Of a stretch of 34,959 bases of DNA, positions 1 through 6,430 are shown one piece after another (within the stretch, counting starts at the first letter, position 1; every line of letters begins with the position of its first letter). Below the pieces are notes generated by a model. It did not search any database. It had not been told where the DNA came from and saw nothing but the letters and a program-made list of their open reading frames with translations. A program made the position numbers and the translations under genes. Source of the stretch: Bacteroidales bacterium. Lineage in GTDB: Bacteria; Bacteroidota; Bacteroidia; Bacteroidales; UBA932. The stretch lies in the NCBI GenBank assembly GCA_017471045.1, contig JAFUWZ010000040.1:1-34959 (forward strand), written 5' to 3'.

Positions 1-1089
1 AACAACGCCCAGGTTCAGCACGATGTGCATCCACACCGGGGCATCGGCATGGTCCTTTACCCAACTCATCTGCATGTACATCAGCGGATAGTGGGTGATG
101 TAAAGCGGGTAGGAAATCTCGCCCAGCCATTTGCAGACGGCTGTGCTCTTCTTGTCCGTGGTTACGCTGCCGGAACCGGCCAGCACGATGAGCGGGAACA
201 GCAGAAGGATGCAAACTGCCTGATAGATGCCGTCCGAAATGCCGGTCTTTCCGCCGATGCAAGGGATGGAAAAGATAAGAACCAGGGCCAGACTGCACCA
301 CCAGAATCCTCCTTTCAGATGGATGGGAGAGCCGCTGGGATTGCTTTCGCTCCTGCGGCCGGGCAGGATGCGGGAAATCAAGAGGCCGCAGAGGAAAGGA
401 TACAGAAGGCGCGTAAAGCCGATATACATCTGCTGGGCATTCAGTGTCCAGCCGCCGATGACGGTATATTGCGGGCCGTCCGGAAACAGGTCGAAGATAT
501 CCCAGCCCAGCGTGAGATCCAGCGTAAAGAAGGCGCAGACTACGCAGAGGATGGCAAGGGCAATCTTGGGGAGCCTTCTGAAGATAAAGGCATACAGGAT
601 ATTCCCGCAATACTCCAGGGTGAGTGACCAGTTGGGGCCGTTGAAGGAGTTGAGTTCCTGCCACCCTCTGATGTCCAGGCCCGGACCGCAGGGAATCATC
701 AGAAGGCCCATCACCAAGCAGAGCACGAACTTCCAGCCTTCCACGCCCATAGTTTTTGGGAAAGCCGACGGCGCAAAGAAAAACAGGGCTGCACCTACCA
801 GCGTACCGGCAATCACCATCGGATGCAGGCGGGTAAGACGGCGTTTGAAAAAGCCCCAGGTGGTCATCATGTTCCAGCGGTCATCGTAGGCATAGCCGAT
901 GACAAAACCGGACAGGACAAAGAAGAAATCCACCGCCAGATAACCGTGATTGATGATTTGCGTGCCGAACTGCGGGATGTAAGTCTCAAAGCAGTGAAAG
1001 AAAATGACCATGATGGCAGCCACGCCGCGGAGCCCGTCCAGAATCTCATAGCGGGGCTTGGATGCAAGATATACTGTTTCTTTTGCCAT
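1..1089 (-). CDS. Acyltransferase family 3 membrane protein, C-terminus cut by window edge
   Basis: The reading frame starts at an ATG at 1089 and stays open for 363 codons to the window edge, so the C-terminus is missing. It is an integral membrane protein of the acyltransferase-3 (OafA/YrhL) type, which transfers acyl groups such as acetyl to surface glycans or other extracytoplasmic acceptors. The N-terminus has the family signature LDGLRGVAAIMVIFFHCFE at about residues 17-35, with the conserved histidine. A second hydrophobic segment ending VDFFFVLSGFVIGY follows, then an RRLTRLHP motif near residue 85. Several further hydrophobic helices can be read, and a late segment SYPLYITHYPL is typical of the family. 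It is transcribed divergently from the AraC-type gene across a 72-bp gap. The substrate cannot be told from sequence. Confidence in the family is high. Confidence 0.88.
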   Translation of the reverse strand, partial: MAKETVYLASKPRYEILDGLRGVAAIMVIFFHCFETYIPQFGTQIINHGYLAVDFFFVLSGFVIGYAYDDRWNMMTTWGFFKRRLTRLHPMVIAGTLVGAALFFFAPSAFPKTMGVEGWKFVLCLVMGLLMIPCGPGLDIRGWQELNSFNGPNWSLTLEYCGNILYAFIFRRLPKIALAILCVVCAFFTLDLTLGWDIFDLFPDGPQYTVIGGWTLNAQQMYIGFTRLLYPFLCGLLISRILPGRRSESNPSGSPIHLKGGFWWCSLALVLIFSIPCIGGKTGISDGIYQAVCILLLFPLIVLAGSGSVTTDKKSTAVCKWLGEISYPLYITHYPLMYMQMSWVKDHADAPVWMHIVLNLGVV

Positions 1090-1093
1090 AATG

Positions 1094-1101
1094 CAAAGGT
1101 A
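1094..1101 (-). promoter_or_regulatory. -7 box for the acyltransferase gene
   Basis: On the minus strand this reads TACCTTTG, a perfect match to the Bacteroidetes -7 consensus TAnnTTTG. It ends only four bases before the ATG, so the transcript would have almost no 5' leader. No TTTG -33 box is seen at the usual 19-21 nt spacing. Confidence 0.5.
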
Positions 1102-1149
1102 GTACAATTATTTTTCATGTAATTGTAATATATTCAATAAAAATATAAC

Positions 1150-1157
1150 TATATTTG
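1150..1157 (+). promoter_or_regulatory. -7 box for the AraC-type regulator gene
   Basis: TATATTTG matches TAnnTTTG exactly and lies four bases upstream of the ATG at 1162. A TTG at 1123-1125 is the nearest -33 candidate, but its 24-nt spacer is longer than usual. The mRNA would be leaderless or nearly so. Confidence 0.5.
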
Positions 1158-1161
1158 CATC

Positions 1162-1968
1162 ATGTATTATCAGTTTGACCATGTCCGTCTGGCTCCGGAG
1201 AAGCAAATCGGCCTTCATACCCAGCCCGGCTTTGAGATTTCCTATATCATCACCGGGAAGGGAATCCGCATCCTTGGTACCGTGACGGAGCCTTTTGAGG
1301 AGGGTGAGGTTATCCTGGTACCTCCCGGACTGCCGCACCAATGGCAGTTCAGCCCGGACTCCGTTGACGCCGGTGGTTGCATAGAAAATATAACCTTCCA
1401 TTTTTCACAGACCTTCCTGGACCGGGTGGTGAACGCTTTTCCAGAACTGTCATCTGATATTATGCGCCTCAAGGAGCTCTCCGAGGCGGTTTCCTTCAAG
1501 GGGAAAATGCGGGAGACCCTGATCGATACCCTGATGAACATTGACCGCCAGGACGGGAAGGGCCGGATTCCGGGAATGCTCTCCCTGGTGATGCAGATGT
1601 CCGGTCTCCGGGAGGCCCAGGCGGTCAGTTCCTTATCGGCCGTTGGCTCTCCGCAGAAACGGCTGGAGAAAATACGGGTCTATGTCTCCTGCAACTATGC
1701 GCGTAACATTACCATCGACGAAATTGCCTCCTATACGGGGATGAACCGGACTTCCTTCTGTGCCTTCTTCAAGCGTCATGTGGGCAAGACCTTCACGCAG
1801 GCGCTGAATGACTATCGTATTGAACGCGCTTGCGAACTCCTGTCCATGGGAGATGCCAATGTCTCGGAGGTGGCCGCCCTCTGCGGTTTCCGGGATGCAG
1901 CTTACTTTATCAAAACTTTTAAAAAAGCGCTGGGGGTCACCCCGGCCAAATGGAAAAAGAATACTTGA
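1162..1968 (+). CDS. AraC-family transcriptional regulator
   Basis: This is a 268-residue cytoplasmic DNA-binding regulator. Residues 1 to about 90 form an AraC-type cupin sensor domain (GFEISYIITGKGIRI, then EGEVILVPPGLPHQW). This domain normally binds a small ligand. Residues from about 165 to the end form the two helix-turn-helix units of the AraC/XylS DNA-binding domain: ITIDEIASYTGMNRTSFCAFFKRH... and then VSEVAALCGFRDAAYFIKTFKKALGVTP, the canonical second HTH and tail. The length is normal for the family. The start chosen is the first ATG, right behind a -7 box. The cupin gene starts one base after its stop, so the two are probably co-transcribed and the regulator may control that gene or the divergent acyltransferase. 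The ligand is unknown. Confidence 0.9.
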   Translation: MYYQFDHVRLAPEKQIGLHTQPGFEISYIITGKGIRILGTVTEPFEEGEVILVPPGLPHQWQFSPDSVDAGGCIENITFHFSQTFLDRVVNAFPELSSDIMRLKELSEAVSFKGKMRETLIDTLMNIDRQDGKGRIPGMLSLVMQMSGLREAQAVSSLSAVGSPQKRLEKIRVYVSCNYARNITIDEIASYTGMNRTSFCAFFKRHVGKTFTQALNDYRIERACELLSMGDANVSEVAALCGFRDAAYFIKTFKKALGVTPAKWKKNT

Positions 1969-1969
1969 A

Positions 1970-2485
1970 ATGGCAACTATCATCAAGAAAGAAGACCGAG
2001 ACTATCAGCCGCATCCGGGCCGGATGGATGGCTGGCGGCTGATGACCGATATGGCCCGGCAGCATCAGGGCCTGAACCCGCAGTACCTGAACTTCGACAT
2101 GCGGGAATTGCCTCCGCATCAGTACAATGCGGCTTATCACTTCCACCGCTATGCCGAGGAGCTGTTCATGATGGTGACTGGCTCTGCCACCCTGCGGACC
2201 CCGGAAGGCCTGACGGAGATAAATGCAGGCGACATCGTTTTCTTTGAGGCCGGAGAAACCGGAGCGCATCAGCTTTACAACCACACCGGGGAGCCCTGCA
2301 CCTGTTTGGACATCCGCACATCCATCGGCTACGACGTGGTGGAGTATCCGGATTCCGGCAAGCTCATCATCACTCCCAGTGCCGAAACATTCAGGAAAGA
2401 CCGGCAGGTGGCCTACTTTGACGGTGAGGAGAGAGTGGATGAGATTTGGAATGAATTGAAACTGAAGGCCAAGGCCAGAGAATAA
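1970..2485 (+). CDS. Cupin-domain protein
   Basis: The ATG at 1970 gives a 171-residue protein starting MATIIKKEDRDYQ. A longer open frame upstream overlaps the AraC gene and was not chosen, because the cupin domain is complete without it. Two cupin motifs are visible. Motif 1 surrounds YHFHRYAEELFMMVTGSATL at about residues 56-75, with metal-ligand-like H and E residues. Motif 2 surrounds INAGDIVFFEAGETGAHQLYN at about residues 83-103. This is the small single-domain conserved-barrel type. Members include isomerases, dioxygenases and sugar-binding proteins, so no reaction can be assigned. It is coupled to the AraC-type gene by a one-base gap. Confidence 0.82.
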   Translation: MATIIKKEDRDYQPHPGRMDGWRLMTDMARQHQGLNPQYLNFDMRELPPHQYNAAYHFHRYAEELFMMVTGSATLRTPEGLTEINAGDIVFFEAGETGAHQLYNHTGEPCTCLDIRTSIGYDVVEYPDSGKLIITPSAETFRKDRQVAYFDGEERVDEIWNELKLKAKARE

Positions 2486-2499
2486 TGGAATTACATTGA

Positions 2500-2600
2500 G
2501 CAGGGCACCGGTGAGAACTCCGGCGTGATGCCGGCGGAGTGCAAGTGGGAACCCGCCGAAAAGCCTGCCAGTGAGGGTGACTGACCTTCCGGCCCTCATG
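2500..2600 (+). ncRNA. Structured RNA element resembling a compact cobalamin riboswitch
   Basis: The 222 bp after the cupin gene contain ordered pieces that match the cobalamin riboswitch core. GCAGG (2500-2504) can pair with CCTGC (2564-2568) as a closing stem. CCGGTGAGAACTCCGG (2508-2523) matches the GGTGxxAAxxCC hairpin. GGCGG...CCGCC encloses an AAGTGGGAA loop. GCCGAAAAGCCTGCC (about 2554-2569) resembles the B12 box. After that, TGAGGG (2572-2577) pairs with CCCTCA (2593-2598), in the place of the regulatory stem-loop. The peripheral arms of the full-length class are missing. A consensus promoter for the next gene lies downstream, so the element may be an orphan or sit at the 3' end of the AraC-cupin mRNA. 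The structure was read by eye only; a different structured RNA is possible. Confidence 0.4.
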
Positions 2601-2621
2601 GCTGAAATCTGAACCAGTTGA

Positions 2622-2646
2622 CCCCGTTGGGTACCCTCCAGCGGGG
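2622..2646 (+). terminator. Hairpin, possible intrinsic terminator or expression platform
   Basis: CCCCGTTGG (2622-2630) pairs with CCAGCGGGG (2638-2646), a 9-bp stem with one G-U pair and a 7-nt loop. The sequence after it, CTTCCTCTTT, is only moderately T-rich, so termination strength is uncertain. It lies just behind the riboswitch-like element and just before the hydrolase promoter. Confidence 0.5.
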
Positions 2647-2653
2647 CTTCCTC

Positions 2654-2684
2654 TTTGCCATGTCACGATTTTTCGGTAATTTTG
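2654..2684 (+). promoter_or_regulatory. Consensus Bacteroidetes promoter of the hydrolase gene
   Basis: TTTG at 2654-2657, a 19-nt spacer and TAATTTTG at 2677-2684 match the TTTG-N19-TAnnTTTG consensus in both boxes and spacing. Transcription would start near 2690, about 18 nt before the ATG at 2708 and downstream of the riboswitch-like element. Confidence 0.7.
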
Positions 2685-2707
2685 CACATTAAACTACACA
2701 TTATCCT

Positions 2708-3640
2708 ATGAAGAAGTTCGCCATTGCACTGCTCTCCATGTTGGCTCTGATGAGCTGCAAAAATGCGGGCACCTGCCAGAATAAAACAGAATCCGATATG
2801 ATATCCTACCACAAAATCCAGATTGAAGACTGTAATGTCTTCTACCGCGAAGCCGGTTCTCCGGAGAATCCCACGCTGCTGCTTCTGCACGGATTCCCGT
2901 CCGCCAGCCACATGTTCCGGGAACTCATGCCGGAATTGGCCGATAAGTATCATCTGATTGCCCCGGACTTCCCGTCCTTCGGTCAGACCGAGTCACCTTC
3001 CAGGGCCAGTTTTGACTATACTTTTGACCATCTGGCCAGGATTGTGGACAAGTTCACCGAGGCGCTTGGACAGGAGCATTTTGCCATGTATATCTTCGAT
3101 TATGGCGCTCCCATCGGCATGCGCCTTGCTATCTGGCATCCGGAACGGATTGCTGCCATTATCTCCCAGAACGGCAACTGCTACGAGGAGGGCCTTGGCA
3201 AGAAATGGGAGGCCCGCAAGGAATACTGGGCCCATCCCACGCTGGAACTACGCGCCCAATATGCATCGGCCTACGCGCTGGAAACGATTATCGGCCAGTA
3301 CACCTATGGCGCTCCAGAAGGCTCTGTCGGCCCTGACGGTTACACGCTGGATTATGCCTATGTCCAGCTCCCGGAGCGTGCCGAGATGCAGAACGACCTC
3401 ATTTTCGACTATCAGAGCAATGTACGGCTGTATCCGGAGTTCCAGAAGTATTTCCGCGAGCATCAGCCCAAACTGCTGGCCGTCTGGGGCAAGAATGACC
3501 CTTCTTTTATTCCTGCAGGAGCCGAGGCTTTCAAACGCGACTTGCCGAATGCCATCGTGAAGTTCGTGGACAGCGGCCACTTTGCGCTGGAATCCCATCA
3601 CAGCGAGATTGCCGGATATATAAGGGAATTCCTGCAGTAG
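2708..3640 (+). CDS. Lipoprotein alpha/beta hydrolase, epoxide hydrolase/haloalkane dehalogenase-like
   Basis: This is a 310-residue protein. Residues 1-17 form a lipoprotein signal ending LALMSC, with lipidation expected on Cys17, so it is likely anchored in the cell envelope. The alpha/beta-hydrolase fold is complete. The HGFPSASH oxyanion-hole motif is at 61-68. The nucleophile elbow is IFDYGAPIG, with Asp131 where serine hydrolases have Ser. The acid is Asp264 in GKNDPSF, and the base is His291 in SGHFALE. An aspartate nucleophile in a DxGxPxG elbow is typical of epoxide hydrolases and haloalkane dehalogenases, which form a covalent ester intermediate. The actual substrate cannot be inferred. 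It has its own consensus promoter and appears monocistronic. Confidence is high for the fold and moderate for the subfamily. Confidence 0.88.
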   Translation: MKKFAIALLSMLALMSCKNAGTCQNKTESDMISYHKIQIEDCNVFYREAGSPENPTLLLLHGFPSASHMFRELMPELADKYHLIAPDFPSFGQTESPSRASFDYTFDHLARIVDKFTEALGQEHFAMYIFDYGAPIGMRLAIWHPERIAAIISQNGNCYEEGLGKKWEARKEYWAHPTLELRAQYASAYALETIIGQYTYGAPEGSVGPDGYTLDYAYVQLPERAEMQNDLIFDYQSNVRLYPEFQKYFREHQPKLLAVWGKNDPSFIPAGAEAFKRDLPNAIVKFVDSGHFALESHHSEIAGYIREFLQ

Positions 3641-3644
3641 GTTG

Positions 3645-3821
3645 ATGGGAATCCATTATTTATACGAATTCTCAGATCGTTCCCAACTCTGGAAATGGCT
3701 GAAAGACAACTACTCATCCGTCAGCCATTGCTGGGTAGTGATGTTCAGCAGCAAGAGGCCGGAATGGACTGCGAAACAAGCGACTCCCCGTCGGAAGAGA
3801 GGCTCTCAAACTTGCAATTGA
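3645..3821 (+). pseudogene. 58-codon ORF, possible N-terminal remnant of a YdeI-like protein
   Basis: An ATG four bases after the hydrolase stop opens a 58-codon frame. Its first 40 residues look protein-like (HYLYEFSDRSQLWKWLKDNY, then CWVVMF) and faintly recall the start of YdeI-type proteins (an xLWxWLxxN...WV pattern). The last 18 residues are basic and low in information, as if the frame has run out of its original gene. I read it as a truncated remnant at the edge of the degenerate region. A short expressed peptide cannot be excluded, and the family guess is weak. Confidence 0.3.
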
Positions 3822-3828
3822 ATCCTCT

Positions 3829-4059
3829 TTACAGTGTGTCGAACTTCACGCCGCCTTCCTGCAGTTCGTCAGTGTAGAGTTCGCGGGGCAGGATGTTCGG
3901 GTATTGGTGCCACTGGCGGATGCTCATGCAGCCGTAGGTGATGCTGTGCTGCGTGAGCGGAGAAGGCGTCTCGCGCCCGTACCATAGCGGAAGTTCCACA
4001 GGACGGTGCCAGAGGTCGCCGCGATACTCGCCGTCGTCGCCCTGCACGTCGAAGCGCAT
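3829..4059 (-). pseudogene. C-terminal gene remnant of unknown family
   Basis: The frame is open on the minus strand from about 4084 and ends in a stop at 3829. The translation is protein-like, for example GDLWHRPVELPLWYGRETP and MSIRQWHQYPNILPRELYTD. It has no convincing start, and the DNA upstream is occupied by a plus-strand AraC remnant. It therefore looks like the surviving C-terminal 75-85 residues of a larger protein. I do not recognise the family. It forms part of the degenerate stretch 3641-5303. Confidence 0.4.
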
Positions 4060-4100
4060 GAGCCAGTCCAGGAATCCTTGTCTTACTTCTCCGGTTCAAA

Positions 4101-4513
4101 GGTACTGCTGGAAACAGGGCTGATAAAGGCATCTTTTCAGAAGCCTTCCAGAGCAGTCTTGACATCTCTGGGGCCTTCCAGCTTCACCGCGAGATGGAGC
4201 AAACTCCCTGGCGCCAGTCCTCCGGCAGGACGCTGGACTCTATCAAAGGGTATTTTTCCATGTGCAGGGACATGTTGGATGCGGCTGACAATCCCACCGG
4301 CTGGAGATTATCCGGCTGATGACCAAGGCGTTTTCCCTTGGGCTCGGATATTATCTGCACCAGTATATAACGCCGGAAACACTGGGAAGGGAGGAACGCA
4401 TATCCAAGCGTATCCTGACAATGGTAGAACAGAACTACACCCGAATCCGAGAGGTGGGGCAGTATCCGGCAGCCGGGGGGGGGATGATTTTCACGCCACC
4501 CTGCCGGGTGTAG
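4101..4513 (+). pseudogene. AraC-type regulator remnant with a frameshift and no DNA-binding domain
   Basis: Two adjacent frames together read like the linker half of a Bacteroidetes AraC regulator. One frame gives FSEAFQSSLDISGAFQLHRE, then SIKGYFSMCRDMLDAADNPTG, and stops at about 4318. The other continues as EIIRLMTKAFSLGLGYYLHQ, then GREERISKRILTMVEQNYTR and IREVGQY, which leads up to where the first helix-turn-helix should begin. A frameshift near 4305-4315 separates the halves. The sequence then dissolves at a G-run near 4480, before any HTH. Family membership is inferred from this linker pattern, which in intact relatives precedes the HTH domain. It is non-functional as read. Confidence 0.55.
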
Positions 4514-4690
4514 GCCATGGTACCTCCGGTGAGGATATAGAGGCCTACGCCGGAGCGGTTGTCCACGGTATCGCGGGCAGCATCCCGCAGGTTGGGGGGC
4601 ATCCTGCCATTCGTCAATAAGCCGGGGATTCTCTCCCGCAGCAGCAGGGACGGCTTGGTGGCGGCGGTAGCGCCAGGCAAAGTGGACTCG
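4485..4690 (-). pseudogene. Fragment of a DUF4143-type AAA ATPase with a frameshift
   Basis: On the minus strand, ENPRLIDEWQDAP is readable and, after a one-base shift in a C-run near 4600, continues NLRDAARDTVDNRSGVGLYI then LTGG. This matches the Walker-B region and sensor region (LIDEWQxxP...RxxVDxRxxxGxFILTGS) of the ATPase family carrying a DUF4143 domain, common in Bacteroidetes genomes. The P-loop upstream and the DUF4143 part downstream are both absent. The fragment faces the AraC remnant and meets it near 4480. Confidence 0.55.
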
Positions 4691-4699
4691 ACGGGAATT

Positions 4700-4960
4700 T
4701 TCCCTCGTTTATCTGAAACGGATCAGGCACCTCCGGCTGCATGGCGTTGTTCTTCTCGAAGAAGCCATTCCGGAGAAAGTAGGACTACAGGCGGATGCGG
4801 GCCTTGAGTTCTTCAATGGTGGGCAGTTTCCTGGATCTTCTTTGTCTGGATATTGTCTTTCAAGCTTGAAGAATCGGAATATCCGATTTCTGTCACAGCC
4901 TGTGGCCGTTTTGCAAGAGAGTCTGCATAAAAAGAATACCATTGCTTCATGCATCATAAA
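4700..4960 (-). other. Degenerate coding remnants in shifting frames
   Basis: Short protein-like pieces can be read on the minus strand in different frames. Examples are SLKDNIQTKKIQET, then IEELKARIRL, then after an in-frame stop SYFLRNGFFEKNNAMQPEVP. No single frame is open through the stretch and no start is credible. This looks like one small gene broken by indels and a stop. The family is not recognised. Confidence 0.35.
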
Positions 4961-4984
4961 TTTCTGGCAGAGAAGCCTTTAGAC

Positions 4985-5257
4985 TCAGGATATGCAGTAT
5001 CGGGCATAGATCTCTCCAAGCCACTGCATGTATTCCGGGTCTATTCTCACGTCGTGGATTCTCACGACCATGATCTCATAATTATCCATCGCGCGAGAAT
5101 ACTGATTCTTTGGAGGTCCTACAGGCTGGAGATGAGGTTGACGGCTTAGCGTTTGTTCCCGGACACCGTTGACATAGATGTCCAGATAAATGAAAGTGTT
5201 ACCGCTTTTGAGTCCCACATAAGCATAGTTTTTCGGGCGCCTTGACTGTCTTATCAT
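4985..5257 (-). pseudogene. 90-codon hypothetical ORF, probably a remnant
   Basis: An ATG at 5257 opens a 90-codon frame with a protein-like composition, such as KNYAYVGLKSGNTFIYLDIY, then NYEIMVVRIHDVRIDPEYMQ. The first seven codons look out of frame with the rest: a neighbouring frame, KEDDKTVKAPEK, would join better and suggests a one-base indel near 5240. It has no recognised domain, signal peptide or promoter box. It could be a genuine small protein, but its position at the end of a degenerate region makes decay more likely. Confidence 0.35.
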
Positions 5258-5290
5258 CCTCCTTTGCAGTGAAAATCATAATAATCTGGG

Positions 5291-5298
5291 TATATTTG
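5291..5298 (+). promoter_or_regulatory. -7 box for the sialidase-like gene
   Basis: TATATTTG is a perfect TAnnTTTG match ending five bases before the ATG at 5304. A TTTG at 5263-5266 has a 24-nt spacer, which is long. The transcript would have almost no leader. Confidence 0.45.
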
Positions 5299-5303
5299 TA
5301 CTT

Positions 5304-6428
5304 ATGCGTACACAACGATTCATTTTGATCATCTGCCTCTTCCTGAATGTTTTCGCGCTGGGTGCCCAGTCGTATATGCCCAACCTGCCCTGGGCAGACA
5401 TTTCGGACCAGGTAGACCGGCAGGTCGTCATCGCGGCCGGGACGGCGGAACTCTACAACGGGCATCCGACGACCGTCCTGCTGGATGACCGGCGCACGAT
5501 GCTCTGCACCTGGTCCCGGGGGCACGGCGGTCTGGCGGCATTCTTGAGTTTCAGCGAGGACGGCGGACTGACCTGGCACAACCAGGATGCACCCGAAGCG
5601 TGGAAAGGCCTCGTCAACTGTCCCAGCCTCTACAAACTCACCGACAAGCAAGGGAAGCAGCGCCTCTTCGTCTTCGCGCAAATCGCCGGAGACCCAATCT
5701 CCCGGAACATGGGCTACAGCGTCAGCGAAGACGGCGGCCGTAGCTGGAGTCCGGCGCGGGACCTGGGCAAGCCCTGCATCATGGCCTTTACCAGCATCAT
5801 CCGCCTCAGCAACGGAGACTATCTCGGCCTGTACCATCGGGGGCTTTCCGACCAGGATCGCAATCCGCTCAAACTCTGGCAGGCCCTTTCGCACGACGGA
5901 GGGCTGACCTGGGACGAATCACGACTCGTCGGCGAATATCCCGGCAAGTCTCCCTGCGAACCCTGCGTGTTCCGCTCCCCCGACGGGAAACGCCTGATCT
6001 GCGTCGCCCGCGAAAACCGCCGCCTCGGCTGCTCCCTGATGATGACCTCGGACGATGAAGGCGGGCATTGGTCCGAAATGAAAGAAACCCCATGGGGACT
6101 GACCGGTGACCGGCACCAGATGCAATACCTGGCGGACGGCCGGATCATTTTCGTCTTCCGGGATATGGCGCCCGGCAGTCCGACCCGGGGCCATTTTGTC
6201 GCCTGGACAGGCACTTGCAACGATCTCCTTTCCGGCTACTCAGGCCAGTATAAAGTCAAACTGCTCCACAACTACGCGGGCTGGGACTGCGGCTATCCCG
6301 GCCTGGAGCAGCTCCCGGACGGGACACTGGTCGCAACGACCTATGTGAAATACCATCCCGGAAGCGAAAAACACTCCGTGGTGTCAGTCCGTTTCAGAAT
6401 CGAAGAACTGGACGCTTTGTTCCGATAG
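5304..6428 (+). CDS. Secreted sialidase-fold (BNR/Asp-box) protein, putative exo-sialidase
   Basis: This is a 374-residue protein with an N-terminal signal peptide (about residues 1-21, ending LGAQS), so it is exported to the periplasm or surface. Four Asp-box turns mark a six-bladed sialidase-type propeller: SEDGGLTW (84-91), SEDGGRSW (141-148), SHDGGLTW (196-203) and a weaker SDDEGGHW (249-256). The family includes GH33 sialidases, which release terminal sialic acid, and related propellers with other glycan substrates. I could not place the full arginine triad and nucleophilic tyrosine with certainty, so activity is unproven. Its stop lies two bases from the stop of the convergent hpt-adk gene, leaving no room for a separate terminator. 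No transporter or sialic acid catabolism gene is adjacent. Confidence 0.8.
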   Translation: MRTQRFILIICLFLNVFALGAQSYMPNLPWADISDQVDRQVVIAAGTAELYNGHPTTVLLDDRRTMLCTWSRGHGGLAAFLSFSEDGGLTWHNQDAPEAWKGLVNCPSLYKLTDKQGKQRLFVFAQIAGDPISRNMGYSVSEDGGRSWSPARDLGKPCIMAFTSIIRLSNGDYLGLYHRGLSDQDRNPLKLWQALSHDGGLTWDESRLVGEYPGKSPCEPCVFRSPDGKRLICVARENRRLGCSLMMTSDDEGGHWSEMKETPWGLTGDRHQMQYLADGRIIFVFRDMAPGSPTRGHFVAWTGTCNDLLSGYSGQYKVKLLHNYAGWDCGYPGLEQLPDGTLVATTYVKYHPGSEKHSVVSVRFRIEELDALFR

Positions 6429-6430
6429 GA

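Noticed and set aside
2500-2600. Group II intron fragment as an explanation of the structured RNA
   Set aside because: No domain V or VI motif and no reverse transcriptase nearby. The order of motifs fits a cobalamin-type core better.
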